From Lachnospiraceae bacterium UBA5899 (lineage in GTDB: Bacteria; Bacillota; Clostridia; Lachnospirales; Lachnospiraceae), in the NCBI GenBank assembly GCA_002432425.1, contig DJEL01000032.1, forward strand, positions 8,643 to 62,346: 53,704 nucleotides of DNA, given 5' to 3'. Each line of letters begins with the position of its first letter. The first letter of the stretch is position 1. This document shows, piece by piece, positions 1-8,043 of this stretch. The translations under genes and the position numbers were made by a program. A model generated the notes under the pieces. The model was not told the DNA's origin and did not search any database. It was given only the letters and a program-made list of their open reading frames with translations.

Positions 1-75
1 CCAAAAAAGATTTACGCGGATACGGAAGAAAAGTCCAAAATCCACGTAAACCCCGAAAATATGAATTCTCTATGA
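1..75 (+). CDS. Possible 3' end of an unidentified upstream gene (partial)
   Basis: Reading from base 1 gives 24 codons without interruption, ending in TGA at 73-75. The peptide is polar (it ends PENMNSL) and has no motif I recognise. A second frame, beginning at base 3, stays open to about base 89 with a lysine- and arginine-rich peptide, so the frame choice is not secure. The gene before rlmH probably ends here, but its identity cannot be told from this fragment. Confidence 0.3.
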   Translation, partial: PKKIYADTEEKSKIHVNPENMNSL

Positions 76-107
76 AATTTTCCAAATAGCTATAGGAGAT
101 TTTCGGG
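52..107 (+). repeat. 9-bp inverted repeat upstream of rlmH
   Basis: CCCGAAAAT at 52-60 is the exact reverse complement of ATTTTCGGG at 99-107, with 38 bases between. There is no T-run after the right arm, so it does not look like an intrinsic terminator. It could fold in a read-through transcript and would bury the GGAG at 95-98. Confidence 0.4.
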
Positions 108-112
108 AAACA

Positions 113-121
113 TGCTATATT
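113..121 (+). promoter_or_regulatory. Candidate extended -10 promoter of rlmH
   Basis: TGCTATATT fits an extended -10 element (TGn followed by TATATT). No -35 hexamer is visible 17 bases upstream. Initiation 6-7 bases after the hexamer would fall at or next to the rlmH ATG (128), giving a leaderless or nearly leaderless mRNA. Confidence 0.35.
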
Positions 122-127
122 AAAGAA

Positions 128-607
128 ATGAAAATTACAATTTTATGTGTAGGGAAAATTAAAGAAAAATTTTATACGGATGCCGTTTCGGAGTATATGA
201 AGCGCTTAAGCCGCTACGGGAAACCCGAAGTCATAGAAGTGGCGGATGAAAAGACGCCGGACCGTGCCAGTGAGGTGCAGGTGGAGCAGATTAAAAAGAA
301 AGAAGCGGACAGGCTTCTTGACCGCATGAAGCCGGATGCCTATACCATAACGCTGGAGATACAGGGCAAAAAAATGGACTCCGTAGCCTTTGCCGGGCTT
401 TTGGAAAAAGCGGCGGTGGAAGGGAAAGGGCACATCCAGTTTGTAATCGGCGGTTCCCTGGGGCTGCATGCATCCGTCAGTGAACGGGCGGATTTTAAGC
501 TGAGTTTTTCGGATATGACATTTCCGCATCAGCTTATGCGCGTGATTTTATGCGAACAGATTTACAGGGGCTTCCGCATCAGCAACAAAGAACCCTATCA
601 CAAATAA
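128..607 (+). CDS. rlmH: 23S rRNA (pseudouridine1915-N3)-methyltransferase RlmH
   Basis: A 159-residue SPOUT-class methyltransferase that uses S-adenosylmethionine to methylate pseudouridine 1915 in helix 69 of 23S rRNA on assembled ribosomes. The N terminus (MKITILCVGKIKEK) is typical of the family and fixes the start. The trefoil-knot cofactor loop is FVIGGSLG at about 105-112. The C-terminal tail ends in YHK, whose Tyr and His are conserved in RlmH. The length equals the family norm. No Shine-Dalgarno sequence lies directly before the ATG; the nearest GGAG is about 30 bases upstream. lgt follows after 21 bases and is probably co-transcribed. Confidence 0.95.
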   Translation: MKITILCVGKIKEKFYTDAVSEYMKRLSRYGKPEVIEVADEKTPDRASEVQVEQIKKKEADRLLDRMKPDAYTITLEIQGKKMDSVAFAGLLEKAAVEGKGHIQFVIGGSLGLHASVSERADFKLSFSDMTFPHQLMRVILCEQIYRGFRISNKEPYHK

Positions 608-628
608 AAAATAGAAGAGGAGATTATT

Positions 629-1402
629 ATGTATAACGATTTATTTTCCATAGGACCGCTGACCGTGCACAGCTACGGTCTGATGATTGCCATCGGCGTG
701 CTGGCGGGATTGTTTATTGCGGAGGCAAGAGCCAAAAAGCGCGGCATGAATTCCGACATCCTGTATTACATGATGCCGTTCTGCGTGATTTTAGGCTTTG
801 TATGCGCCAAGATATTATTCTGTATTGTAGAGTATAAAAGCTTTCTGGAAAATCCGGCTGGCACATTGACCGGAAGCGGATTTGTGGTGTACGGCGGTAT
901 TATCGGCGGTATTCTGGCGGGCTACATTTTTTGTAAATGGAAAAAACTGGCGTTCTTAGATTATTTTGATATTTTCATGCCTTCCGTGGCGCTGGCACAG
1001 GGCTTCGGACGTATCGGTTGCTTTCTGGCGGGCTGCTGCTACGGCAGACCGACGGACTCAGCCATCGGCATTGCCTTTACCCATTCCCACTATGCCCCCA
1101 ACGGCATCAAACTGATACCCACCCAGCTTATCTCCAGTGCGGGCATGTTCGTAATTGCCGGCATCCTGTTTTACTACGGAAGAAAGAAACGCATCCCCGG
1201 CAAGGTCAGCGCCCTGTACCTTTTACTTTACAGTGTGGGTCGCTTTATCATTGAATTTTTCAGGAACGATTACCGGGGAGAAATCGGTATTCTTTCCACT
1301 TCCCAGTTTATTTCCCTGTTCATGTTTGCGGCAGGCATTGTCTTCATGGTAATTCTTTCCAAGAAGGAAAAGGCGGCATCGGCTACAGAAGCGAAAGGAT
1401 GA
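629..1402 (+). CDS. lgt: Prolipoprotein diacylglyceryl transferase Lgt
   Basis: An integral membrane enzyme of 257 residues that moves diacylglycerol from phosphatidylglycerol to the lipobox cysteine of prolipoproteins, the first step of lipoprotein maturation. HSYGLMIAIGVLAG (about 14-27) and the family signature FGRIGCFLAGCCYG (about 126-139, with the essential Arg) are present, and about seven hydrophobic segments are visible. An AGAGGAG ribosome-binding site precedes the ATG. The partner signal peptidase lspA is in this window at 45797, and two lipoproteins (40389 and 52238) are likely substrates. Confidence 0.95.
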   Translation: MYNDLFSIGPLTVHSYGLMIAIGVLAGLFIAEARAKKRGMNSDILYYMMPFCVILGFVCAKILFCIVEYKSFLENPAGTLTGSGFVVYGGIIGGILAGYIFCKWKKLAFLDYFDIFMPSVALAQGFGRIGCFLAGCCYGRPTDSAIGIAFTHSHYAPNGIKLIPTQLISSAGMFVIAGILFYYGRKKRIPGKVSALYLLLYSVGRFIIEFFRNDYRGEIGILSTSQFISLFMFAAGIVFMVILSKKEKAASATEAKG

Positions 1403-1409
1403 GGAAATT

Positions 1410-2114
1410 ATGAGCGCATTCGTGGAATTTCAACATGTAAATAAGGTGTATCATACCGGCGAAGTGGATATTCAGGCGCTGCATGATGTGAATTTTGAAA
1501 TAAATAAAGGCGAATTCTGCGTCATTGTGGGGGCTTCCGGAGCCGGTAAAACCACTATTCTGAATATTCTGGGCGGCATGGACAGCCTGACGGACGGCAA
1601 AGTGTTTCTGGACGGAGAAGAAGTGTCCGCCTATAACAAACGGAAGCTGACCGGTTACCGCCGGTATGATGTGGGCTTTGTGTTCCAGTTTTACAATCTG
1701 GTGCAGAACCTGACGGCGCTGGAAAACGTGGAGCTGGCAGCCCAGATTTGCAAGGACCCGCTGGATGCGGCGGAGGTGCTTACGGAGGTAGGGTTAAAAG
1801 ACCGTATGGCAAATTTCCCGGCACAGCTTTCCGGCGGCGAGCAGCAGCGTGTAGCCATCGCCAGGGCGCTTGCCAAAAATCCCAAGCTTTTGCTTTGCGA
1901 CGAGCCTACCGGCGCACTGGATTACAATACCGGCAAAGCGGTGTTAAAGCTTTTGCAGGACACCTGCCGCAACAAAGGAAAGACCGTTGTGGTCATTACC
2001 CACAACCAGGCACTGACTGCCATGGCGGACCGGGTGATTACCGTGAAAAACGGCACCATAACCGGCATGCGTATGAATGAGCACATTGTGGATGTAGAGC
2101 AGATTGAATGGTAA
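1410..2114 (+). CDS. ABC transporter ATP-binding protein (MacB/LolD type)
   Basis: A 234-residue nucleotide-binding subunit. Walker A is GASGAGKTT (41-49), the ABC signature is LSGGEQQR (140-147), and Walker B runs into the D-loop as LLLCDEPTGALD (about 160-171). The sequence groups it with the MacB/LolD/FtsE class that powers FtsX-type permeases. It lies 7 bases after lgt and 64 bases before the matching permease, so the two form a two-gene transporter. Such pairs export lipids, peptides or antibiotics, or act mechanically on the envelope. The substrate cannot be told here, and no membrane-fusion protein gene is adjacent. Confidence 0.9.
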   Translation: MSAFVEFQHVNKVYHTGEVDIQALHDVNFEINKGEFCVIVGASGAGKTTILNILGGMDSLTDGKVFLDGEEVSAYNKRKLTGYRRYDVGFVFQFYNLVQNLTALENVELAAQICKDPLDAAEVLTEVGLKDRMANFPAQLSGGEQQRVAIARALAKNPKLLLCDEPTGALDYNTGKAVLKLLQDTCRNKGKTVVVITHNQALTAMADRVITVKNGTITGMRMNEHIVDVEQIEW

Positions 2115-2178
2115 CCGGCGGAAATGAGGATTTGTTTTTTAGATTTACACATCGGAATGCGGAACGGAGTGTGGTTGT

Positions 2179-5076
2179 ATGAAGTCGATGATGGCGAGAA
2201 CCACTTTACGGGAAATTAAACAGAGTCTGGGCAGATACCTTGCTATTTTTGCGATTGTGGCACTGGGTGTCGGCTTTTTTGCGGGCTTAAAGATTACCCG
2301 GCAGGTCATGGTAAAATCGGCGGACAATTACTTAAAAGAAGAGCAGCTATACGATTACCGTCTGCTTTCCACCCTTGGCTTTGAGGACGATGATGTGGCG
2401 TTCTTTGCCGGAAAAGAGGATGTCCGTGCGGCGGAAGGCGCTTATTTTTCGGACATTATCTACACGGACAGCGAAGGAAACGAGCATGTCATCAAGGCGC
2501 ATTCCCTGCTTTCGGATATAAACGGCGTGGTCGTAAAGGCGGGCAGAATGCCGGAAGCTGCCGATGAGTGTGTGGTGGACAGCAACCTTTTTGGTGAGGA
2601 TGCCATTGGGGACAAAATTATACTCTCAGAAAGCAATAAAAAGGACGATTTGGACGGATTTGCTTATAAAGAGTATACCATTACCGGCATTGTGCAGGCG
2701 TCCTATTATTCCCAGTACGAAAGAGGCACCACCTCCCTGGGAAACGGTTCGGTAAGCGGTTTTATGTACCTTTTGCCGGAAGGCTTTTCCATGGATTACT
2801 ATTCTGAAATCTATGTGAAATTTGAGGAAGATTACGAGATTTATTCCGAGGAATACAAGGATTTTATCAAGGAAAAGGATGCCGTATGGGAGGATTACTG
2901 TAAGGAAGCCGGTGACAGAAGATACCGGGAAATCGTAGCAGAGGCGGAAGACACCTTGAAAGAAAACGAGGATGAATTCTATACGGAAAAAGCGGACGGC
3001 GAAGAAAAGCTTGCCGATGCCTTAAAAGAACTGGAAGACGGGCAGAAAGAGCTTGCTGACGGTGAAAAAGCGCTTAAGGATGCCAGAAACGAATGGCAGG
3101 CTTCCATGGACGAGCTTACAAACAATGAGAATGCGCTTTCTGCCATGAAAGAGCAGGCACTCGCACTTGGAAATGAAGCCTATCTTATGCAGCTTGCCGG
3201 ACAAGAACAGGCGATTGCCGCCGCAAAGGAGCAGCTTGCCCAGGCGGACACTACCTTAAAAGAGAAAGAACAGACTCTTCAGGAGTCGAAAAAGGACTTA
3301 GAAGAAGGACTTACAGAATACGAAACATCCAAGCAGGAATTTGACGATAAAATCAAAGAGGCGGAGGAAAAACTGGAGGATGCCCGGAAAGAAATAGAGG
3401 ATATCCCCGAAGCCACCACCTATGTTCTGGGCAGGGATACCAATATCGGCTATGTATGCTTTGAAAGCGACTCCTCCATTGTGGACGGCATTGCCAATGT
3501 ATTCCCGGTCTTTTTCTTCCTGATAGCGGCGCTGGTCTGCATGACGACTATGAACCGCATGGTGGAGGAACAGCGTACCCAGATTGGCGTATTGAAGGCG
3601 CTGGGCTACAGTGACGGAAAAATTATGGGGAAATACCTGTTTTATTCCGGCAGTGCCGCAATCACCGGCTGCTTAATCGGTTACTTCGGCGGCACCTATC
3701 TGTTCCCCAAGGTCATTTACTGGGCTTACGGCATTATGTACCATTTCGGTTCCATGCAGTATTGCTTTGATAAAAATCTGCTGCTGATTTCCGTGCTGGC
3801 ATCTTTGTTCTGCTCCATGGGCGTCACCTTCCTTTCCTGCCGCAGCGAGCTTAAGGAAGTAGCGGCGAGGCTGATGCGTCCCAAGGCGCCGAAAGCCGGA
3901 AAGAGGGTATTTTTAGAGTACATTCCCTTTATTTGGAAACGGCTGAAGTTTTTACAGAAGGTTTCCGTGCGCAACATTGTGCGTTACAAGAAGCGTTTCT
4001 TCATGATGATTGTGGGCATCAGCGGCTGTACGGCGCTTCTGATTACCGGCTTCGGCGTCAGGGACTCCGTTACCAAGATTGCGGACATGCAGTACGAAGA
4101 AATACAGGTTTTTGACTTAAAGGCAACTTTTCAGGAGGATACCGGAAAAGAGACACCAAATGCGGATTTTGAAGAGGTTTTGAAGGAATACGACGGCAAA
4201 TGCACCTATGCCGCAGAGGCATCCATGGATTTAATCGGGGACGGCAAAACAAAGTCCATCAATTTGGTGGTGCCGAGGTACCCGGAGGAAATCGGCGACT
4301 ATATCAAGCTGCATACCTCAAAGAAGGCAGAAATTGCCTATCCCGGAAAGGGAGAAGCGGTGCTCACGGAAAAACTGGCGAAAACCTTCCGTTTATCCGT
4401 AGGCGACAGCATTACCCTGCGCAGTGACGACGGCAAAACCCTGACGGCAACCATAAGCGGCATCTGCGAAAACTATATTTACAATTATGTCTATCTTTCC
4501 CCGGAAACGTACGAAGCAGCCATGGGAAAGACGGAATACAAAACCGCCTACATTATCCTGCCTGCGGACACGGATATGCACGAAGCGGGAGCGGCTCTTA
4601 TGCAGGCGGACGGCATTACCACCGTCAATGTAAACAAGGATATGCTTTCCCGTATTTCCGGCATGATGAACAGCATGAATTACATTATTTTTGTCATTAT
4701 TGCCTGTGCGGCGGCGCTGGCGTTTATTGTCCTTTATAATCTGAACAACATCAACATCACGGAACGCATCCGGGAAATCGCCACCATTAAGGTGCTGGGC
4801 TTTTACCGCAACGAAACGGCAGCCTATGTCTTCCGTGAAAATACGGTGCTGACCCTGTTTGGCTGTGTGCTGGGCATTTTCTTGGGAAAATGGCTGCATG
4901 CCTTTGTGATGAGCCAGATAGACATTGACCTTGTATCCTTTGATACCAGAATAACGGCATTAAGCTATGTATACAGTATCTGCCTTACCTTTTTGTTTAC
5001 CTTCGTAGTCAACCGTTTTATGAACCGGAAGTTGGACAAAATCAATATGGCGGAGTCTTTAAAATCAGTGGATTAA
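2179..5076 (+). CDS. FtsX-like ABC transporter permease with extracellular coiled coil
   Basis: 965 residues. An N-terminal membrane segment (about 15-38) is followed by a large extracellular region containing a Glu/Lys/Leu-rich coiled coil (about 250-415). Then come three membrane segments of a first FtsX domain (about 430-570), a second signal-like segment, a second extracellular domain, and a final three-helix FtsX domain (about 830-960). The two-fold FtsX layout matches MacB/YtrF-type permeases, but the long coiled coil is unlike typical MacB periplasmic domains. It pairs with the ATPase gene immediately upstream. The role is unknown: export, or coupling ATP hydrolysis to an extracellular partner. 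The GTG at 2170 is not needed as a start, because ATG 2179 gives a good N terminus. Confidence 0.85.
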   Translation: MKSMMARTTLREIKQSLGRYLAIFAIVALGVGFFAGLKITRQVMVKSADNYLKEEQLYDYRLLSTLGFEDDDVAFFAGKEDVRAAEGAYFSDIIYTDSEGNEHVIKAHSLLSDINGVVVKAGRMPEAADECVVDSNLFGEDAIGDKIILSESNKKDDLDGFAYKEYTITGIVQASYYSQYERGTTSLGNGSVSGFMYLLPEGFSMDYYSEIYVKFEEDYEIYSEEYKDFIKEKDAVWEDYCKEAGDRRYREIVAEAEDTLKENEDEFYTEKADGEEKLADALKELEDGQKELADGEKALKDARNEWQASMDELTNNENALSAMKEQALALGNEAYLMQLAGQEQAIAAAKEQLAQADTTLKEKEQTLQESKKDLEEGLTEYETSKQEFDDKIKEAEEKLEDARKEIEDIPEATTYVLGRDTNIGYVCFESDSSIVDGIANVFPVFFFLIAALVCMTTMNRMVEEQRTQIGVLKALGYSDGKIMGKYLFYSGSAAITGCLIGYFGGTYLFPKVIYWAYGIMYHFGSMQYCFDKNLLLISVLASLFCSMGVTFLSCRSELKEVAARLMRPKAPKAGKRVFLEYIPFIWKRLKFLQKVSVRNIVRYKKRFFMMIVGISGCTALLITGFGVRDSVTKIADMQYEEIQVFDLKATFQEDTGKETPNADFEEVLKEYDGKCTYAAEASMDLIGDGKTKSINLVVPRYPEEIGDYIKLHTSKKAEIAYPGKGEAVLTEKLAKTFRLSVGDSITLRSDDGKTLTATISGICENYIYNYVYLSPETYEAAMGKTEYKTAYIILPADTDMHEAGAALMQADGITTVNVNKDMLSRISGMMNSMNYIIFVIIACAAALAFIVLYNLNNINITERIREIATIKVLGFYRNETAAYVFRENTVLTLFGCVLGIFLGKWLHAFVMSQIDIDLVSFDTRITALSYVYSICLTFLFTFVVNRFMNRKLDKINMAESLKSVD

Positions 5077-5124
5077 ATTTACAGGTATCCGTTTACGGAT
5101 AATAGCAGACAGGAGGAAACGGCT

Positions 5125-6429
5125 ATGAGAATGACGGACTTAATCGTAAAGAAACGGAACGGAATGGCGCTTTCGGAAGAAGAGATTTACGAAATGATAA
5201 ACAGGTATACGGACGGCACCATTCCGGATTACCAGATGTCCGCCATGATGATGGCAATTTACTTTCGGGGCATGACGGAGGAGGAAACGCTTGCCCTTAC
5301 CCTTGCCATGGAGAAAAGCGGCGAGTGCCTGGATTTGTCCGGTATAAAGGGGATAAAAGTGGACAAGCATTCCACAGGCGGCGTCGGAGACAAGACTTCT
5401 CTGGCACTGACTCCCATGGTGGCAGCCTGCGGCATCCCCGTTGCCAAAATGAGCGGCAGGGGACTGGGACATACCGGCGGCACCATTGACAAACTGGAAA
5501 GCTTTCCGGGGTTCCATACCAATCTTACCACGGAGCAGTTCATTCATAATGTGAACACCATCGGCATTGCCATTATGGGACAGACAAAGGATTTGGCGCC
5601 CGCGGACAAAAAGCTGTACGCCCTGCGGGACGTTACGGCTACCGTGGACAATATGTCCCTGATTGCCAGCTCCATTATGAGTAAAAAGCTGGCGGCGGGA
5701 GCGGACGGCATTGTCTTAGATGTCAAGACCGGAAGCGGCGCTTTCATGAAGACGGAAGAGGACTCCTTTGCCCTGGCAAAGGAAATGGTAAAAATCGGCA
5801 ACGGCGCCGGACGGAAAACCGTGGCGGTGATTTCCGATATGGATGAACCTTTGGGCTATGCTGTGGGAAATGCCCTGGAAGTAAAGGAAGCCATTGACAC
5901 CCTCTGCGGCAGAGGACCTGCGGACTTTGTGGAGCTGTGTTTAGAGCTGGGCGCCAGAATGCTTCTTGTGGGAAAGAAAGCGGAAACCGTGGAAGAAGCC
6001 AAAGAAAGGCTGCAGGCGGTCATAAAAGACGGCAGTGCTCTTAAGAAACTGGCGGAATTTGTCGCGGCGCAGGGCGGAAATGAGGCAGCGGTTTACGATA
6101 CCTCCCTGCTTCCGAAGGCAGGTTTGGAAGTGCCGCTTACGGCAGAGAAGGACGGTTATATTTCCGCCATCCAATGCGAAGAAGTTGGCATCTGTTCCCT
6201 GCTCTTAGGCGGCGGACGGGAAACGAAGGACAGTGTGATAGACTTATCGGTGGGCATTGTCTTAAACAGGAAAAAGGGCGACTATGTGCGGAAAGGGGAC
6301 ACCATTGCCGTACTGTATGCCAACGATAAGGAAAAAGAAGAAGTAGCGGAAAAACGCCTCCGTGCCGCCATTACCATCAGCGAAAATCCTCCCGCACCCA
6401 AGCGTATGATTAAGGGAATTGTGGAATAA
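5125..6429 (+). CDS. pdp: Pyrimidine-nucleoside phosphorylase
   Basis: 434 residues, the usual length of class II nucleoside phosphorylases that split thymidine, deoxyuridine and uridine with phosphate to free base and (deoxy)ribose-1-phosphate. The phosphate-binding stretch KHSTGGVGDKTSL (about 80-92) and the family signature SGRGLGHTGGTIDKLES (about 111-127) are present, and a C-terminal alpha/beta domain follows. AGGAGG at 5111-5116 sits 8 bases before the ATG. A second in-frame ATG is at 5131. The gene stands alone between the ABC permease and yqfC, with no other nucleoside-salvage gene nearby. Thymidine phosphorylase is the alternative name; the sequence alone does not settle specificity. 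Confidence 0.92.
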   Translation: MRMTDLIVKKRNGMALSEEEIYEMINRYTDGTIPDYQMSAMMMAIYFRGMTEEETLALTLAMEKSGECLDLSGIKGIKVDKHSTGGVGDKTSLALTPMVAACGIPVAKMSGRGLGHTGGTIDKLESFPGFHTNLTTEQFIHNVNTIGIAIMGQTKDLAPADKKLYALRDVTATVDNMSLIASSIMSKKLAAGADGIVLDVKTGSGAFMKTEEDSFALAKEMVKIGNGAGRKTVAVISDMDEPLGYAVGNALEVKEAIDTLCGRGPADFVELCLELGARMLLVGKKAETVEEAKERLQAVIKDGSALKKLAEFVAAQGGNEAAVYDTSLLPKAGLEVPLTAEKDGYISAIQCEEVGICSLLLGGGRETKDSVIDLSVGIVLNRKKGDYVRKGDTIAVLYANDKEKEEVAEKRLRAAITISENPPAPKRMIKGIVE

Positions 6430-6434
6430 ATAAG

Positions 6435-6463
6435 GAATGACCCCGGCGCGGCTTTCATATACT
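6435..6463 (+). promoter_or_regulatory. Candidate sigma-E promoter of yqfC-yqfD
   Basis: CATATACT at 6456-6463 differs by one base from the mother-cell sigma-E -10 consensus CATACAnT. GAATGAC at 6435-6441, 14 bases upstream, is a partial -35 match. The yqfC ATG is only 6 bases after the -10, so the transcript would be leaderless or nearly so. Confidence 0.4.
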
Positions 6464-6468
6464 GTAGC

Positions 6469-6771
6469 ATGAAGACTACCAGGAAAACCAACAAAAAATC
6501 AGGAAGAGAGCTGCTTGCGGACTCTCTGAAGCTGCCGCGGGACATGGTTCTCGGAGAATTTAAGCTGTCCATGACCGGAAACCGGGAGCTTTTTATCGAA
6601 AATTACAGGGGGATTGCGGAATACGGCGAGGATGCCATTCTGCTGCAGACCAGGGGAGATATTCTGAAAATAACGGGAAAGCACCTTACGATTGAATATT
6701 ATACCAATGAAGATATGAAAATCAGCGGATTTATCGCAAATATCCAGTTTGGTAAGGAGCAGCAGAGTTGA
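6469..6771 (+). CDS. yqfC: Sporulation protein YqfC (YabP/YqfC family)
   Basis: A 100-residue protein. The central pattern LKLPRDMVLGEFKLSMTGN (about 21-39), followed by beta-strand-rich sequence ending ISGFIANIQF, is the YabP/YqfC fold. The family is made in the mother cell under sigma-E and takes part in spore coat or cortex development; its exact role is not known. It overlaps yqfD, which starts inside its last codons, a pairing conserved in spore formers. I see no Shine-Dalgarno before the ATG. Confidence 0.85.
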   Translation: MKTTRKTNKKSGRELLADSLKLPRDMVLGEFKLSMTGNRELFIENYRGIAEYGEDAILLQTRGDILKITGKHLTIEYYTNEDMKISGFIANIQFGKEQQS

Positions 6772-7949
6772 TTGAATTCATCAGGTATCTCAAAGGCTAT
6801 GTCCTCATAAAGGTATGGGGCTTTGCACCGGAACGCTTTTTTAACCTGTGCGCCGGGAAAAACATATTGCTCTGGAACATCCGGAAAGAAGCGGATGCCT
6901 ATTACATGTGCATCAGTTTGAGCGGCTTTAAGTCTCTTAGAAAAATAGCAAGAAAAACCAAAACAAGGGTAGTCATAAAGAAGCGATTCGGACTACCTTT
7001 TTTGCTGCCCGGACTTCTGAAACGGAAAGCTTTTCTGTTCGGGCTCTGCCTTGCCTGCTTTTTCTGGTTTGTATCCACCCGGTTTGTATGGGAAATTTCC
7101 ATTACCGGCAATTATTCCCTCACGGATGACCGCTTTACGGCATTTTTGCAGGAAGAAGGCATTTTTGTGGGCTGCCAAAAGAAGAATGTGGACATAGAGT
7201 CCTTAGAAAAGGAAGCCCGCAAAACCTTCCCCGAAATTACGTGGATTTCCGCCAAATTTTCCGGTACGGAACTTGCCATATCCGTAAAGGAAGCGGACGG
7301 GGTATCGCAGAGCGCCAGAGCAGAAGGCTTTGCGGACCTGTATGCGGAAAAAGAAGGCACGATTGTGTCCATGGTGGTGCGCAGCGGTGTGCCCATGGTA
7401 AAAATAGGCGACAGGGTGGAGGTGGGCACCCTTCTGGTGTCGGGGGAAGTGCCCGTTTACAACGACGACGAAACCATACGGAAATACCGGGAAACCTATG
7501 CGGATGCGGACATTGTTATCCGGCGGAAAGAAAACATTTACGAAACCTTGAGCTTTGTCCGGGAGGAAAAGGTATACACCGGCAGGGAAAAGAAAAAATA
7601 TGTATTCCGTTTCTTCGGAAAGGAAATCCTGCTTGGAAAAGAAGGGGGCTTTCCCTATTACACCATGGTGGAGGAAACGAAGGATGTGAGCATTATGAAG
7701 GGCTTTTCCCTGCCGGTTTCCTTCGGTAAAAAGATGTACAGGGAGTACCTGCCCACGGAAAGCATGTATACCTTGAAAGAGGCAAAAAGCCTGCTTTCCG
7801 AAAAATACAAACGGATTTTGCAGGGGCTTTCCGAAAAGGAGATTACCGTACTGGAAAAACAGGTCAAAATGGACAGTGCGGACGGAAAATGGATTTTGAC
7901 CGGAGAACTGACGGTGGAAGAAAAAATCGGCGTGCAAATTGAAAGGTAG
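6768..7949 (+). CDS. yqfD: Sporulation protein YqfD
   Basis: 393 residues, starting at TTG 6768 with AAGGAG 8 bases upstream and overlapping the yqfC stop. A hydrophobic segment at about 88-108 separates a small N-terminal domain (FIRYLKGYVLIKVWG at the start is characteristic) from a long extracytoplasmic region. YqfD is a sigma-E-dependent membrane protein required for efficient sporulation, of unknown biochemistry. Translational coupling to yqfC is likely. The next gene, phoH, has its own promoter. Confidence 0.88.
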   Translation: MIEFIRYLKGYVLIKVWGFAPERFFNLCAGKNILLWNIRKEADAYYMCISLSGFKSLRKIARKTKTRVVIKKRFGLPFLLPGLLKRKAFLFGLCLACFFWFVSTRFVWEISITGNYSLTDDRFTAFLQEEGIFVGCQKKNVDIESLEKEARKTFPEITWISAKFSGTELAISVKEADGVSQSARAEGFADLYAEKEGTIVSMVVRSGVPMVKIGDRVEVGTLLVSGEVPVYNDDETIRKYRETYADADIVIRRKENIYETLSFVREEKVYTGREKKKYVFRFFGKEILLGKEGGFPYYTMVEETKDVSIMKGFSLPVSFGKKMYREYLPTESMYTLKEAKSLLSEKYKRILQGLSEKEITVLEKQVKMDSADGKWILTGELTVEEKIGVQIER

Positions 7950-7952
7950 TTA

Positions 7953-7981
7953 TTGAAAAAATAAGAAAACTTCCGTATACT
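7953..7981 (+). promoter_or_regulatory. Sigma-A promoter of the phoH-ybeY operon
   Basis: TTGAAA (7953-7958), a 17-base spacer and TATACT (7976-7981) form a near-consensus housekeeping promoter immediately after the yqfD stop. The predicted start is near 7988, leaving a leader of about 55 bases. Confidence 0.7.
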
Positions 7982-8002
7982 AAAGTTTGTAGTGTAATAA
8001 GC

Positions 8003-8028
8003 AAAGCTTACTTTACGGCAAGCTTTTT
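8003..8028 (+). other. Small hairpin in the phoH leader
   Basis: AAAGCTT (8003-8009) pairs with AAGCTTT (8020-8026) around a 10-base loop, and two further T follow. The stem is only 7 bp and AT-rich, so it is at best a weak attenuator or a 5' stabilising structure. Confidence 0.3.
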
Positions 8029-8043
8029 CAGAGGAATGGTAAT

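Noticed and set aside
3000..3420. Repetitive-looking stretch in the ABC permease gene
   Set aside because: It is a coiled-coil coding pattern (Lys/Glu/Leu heptads) rather than DNA repeats.
5084..5104. Hairpin TATCCG-TTTA-CGGATA between the ABC permease and pdp as a terminator
   Set aside because: The stem is only 6 bp and has no T-run.
7203..7937. 244-codon open frame on the - strand
   Set aside because: It is antisense to yqfD, rich in Phe and His as expected for the complement of Lys/Glu-rich coding sequence, and has no recognisable motif or ribosome-binding site.
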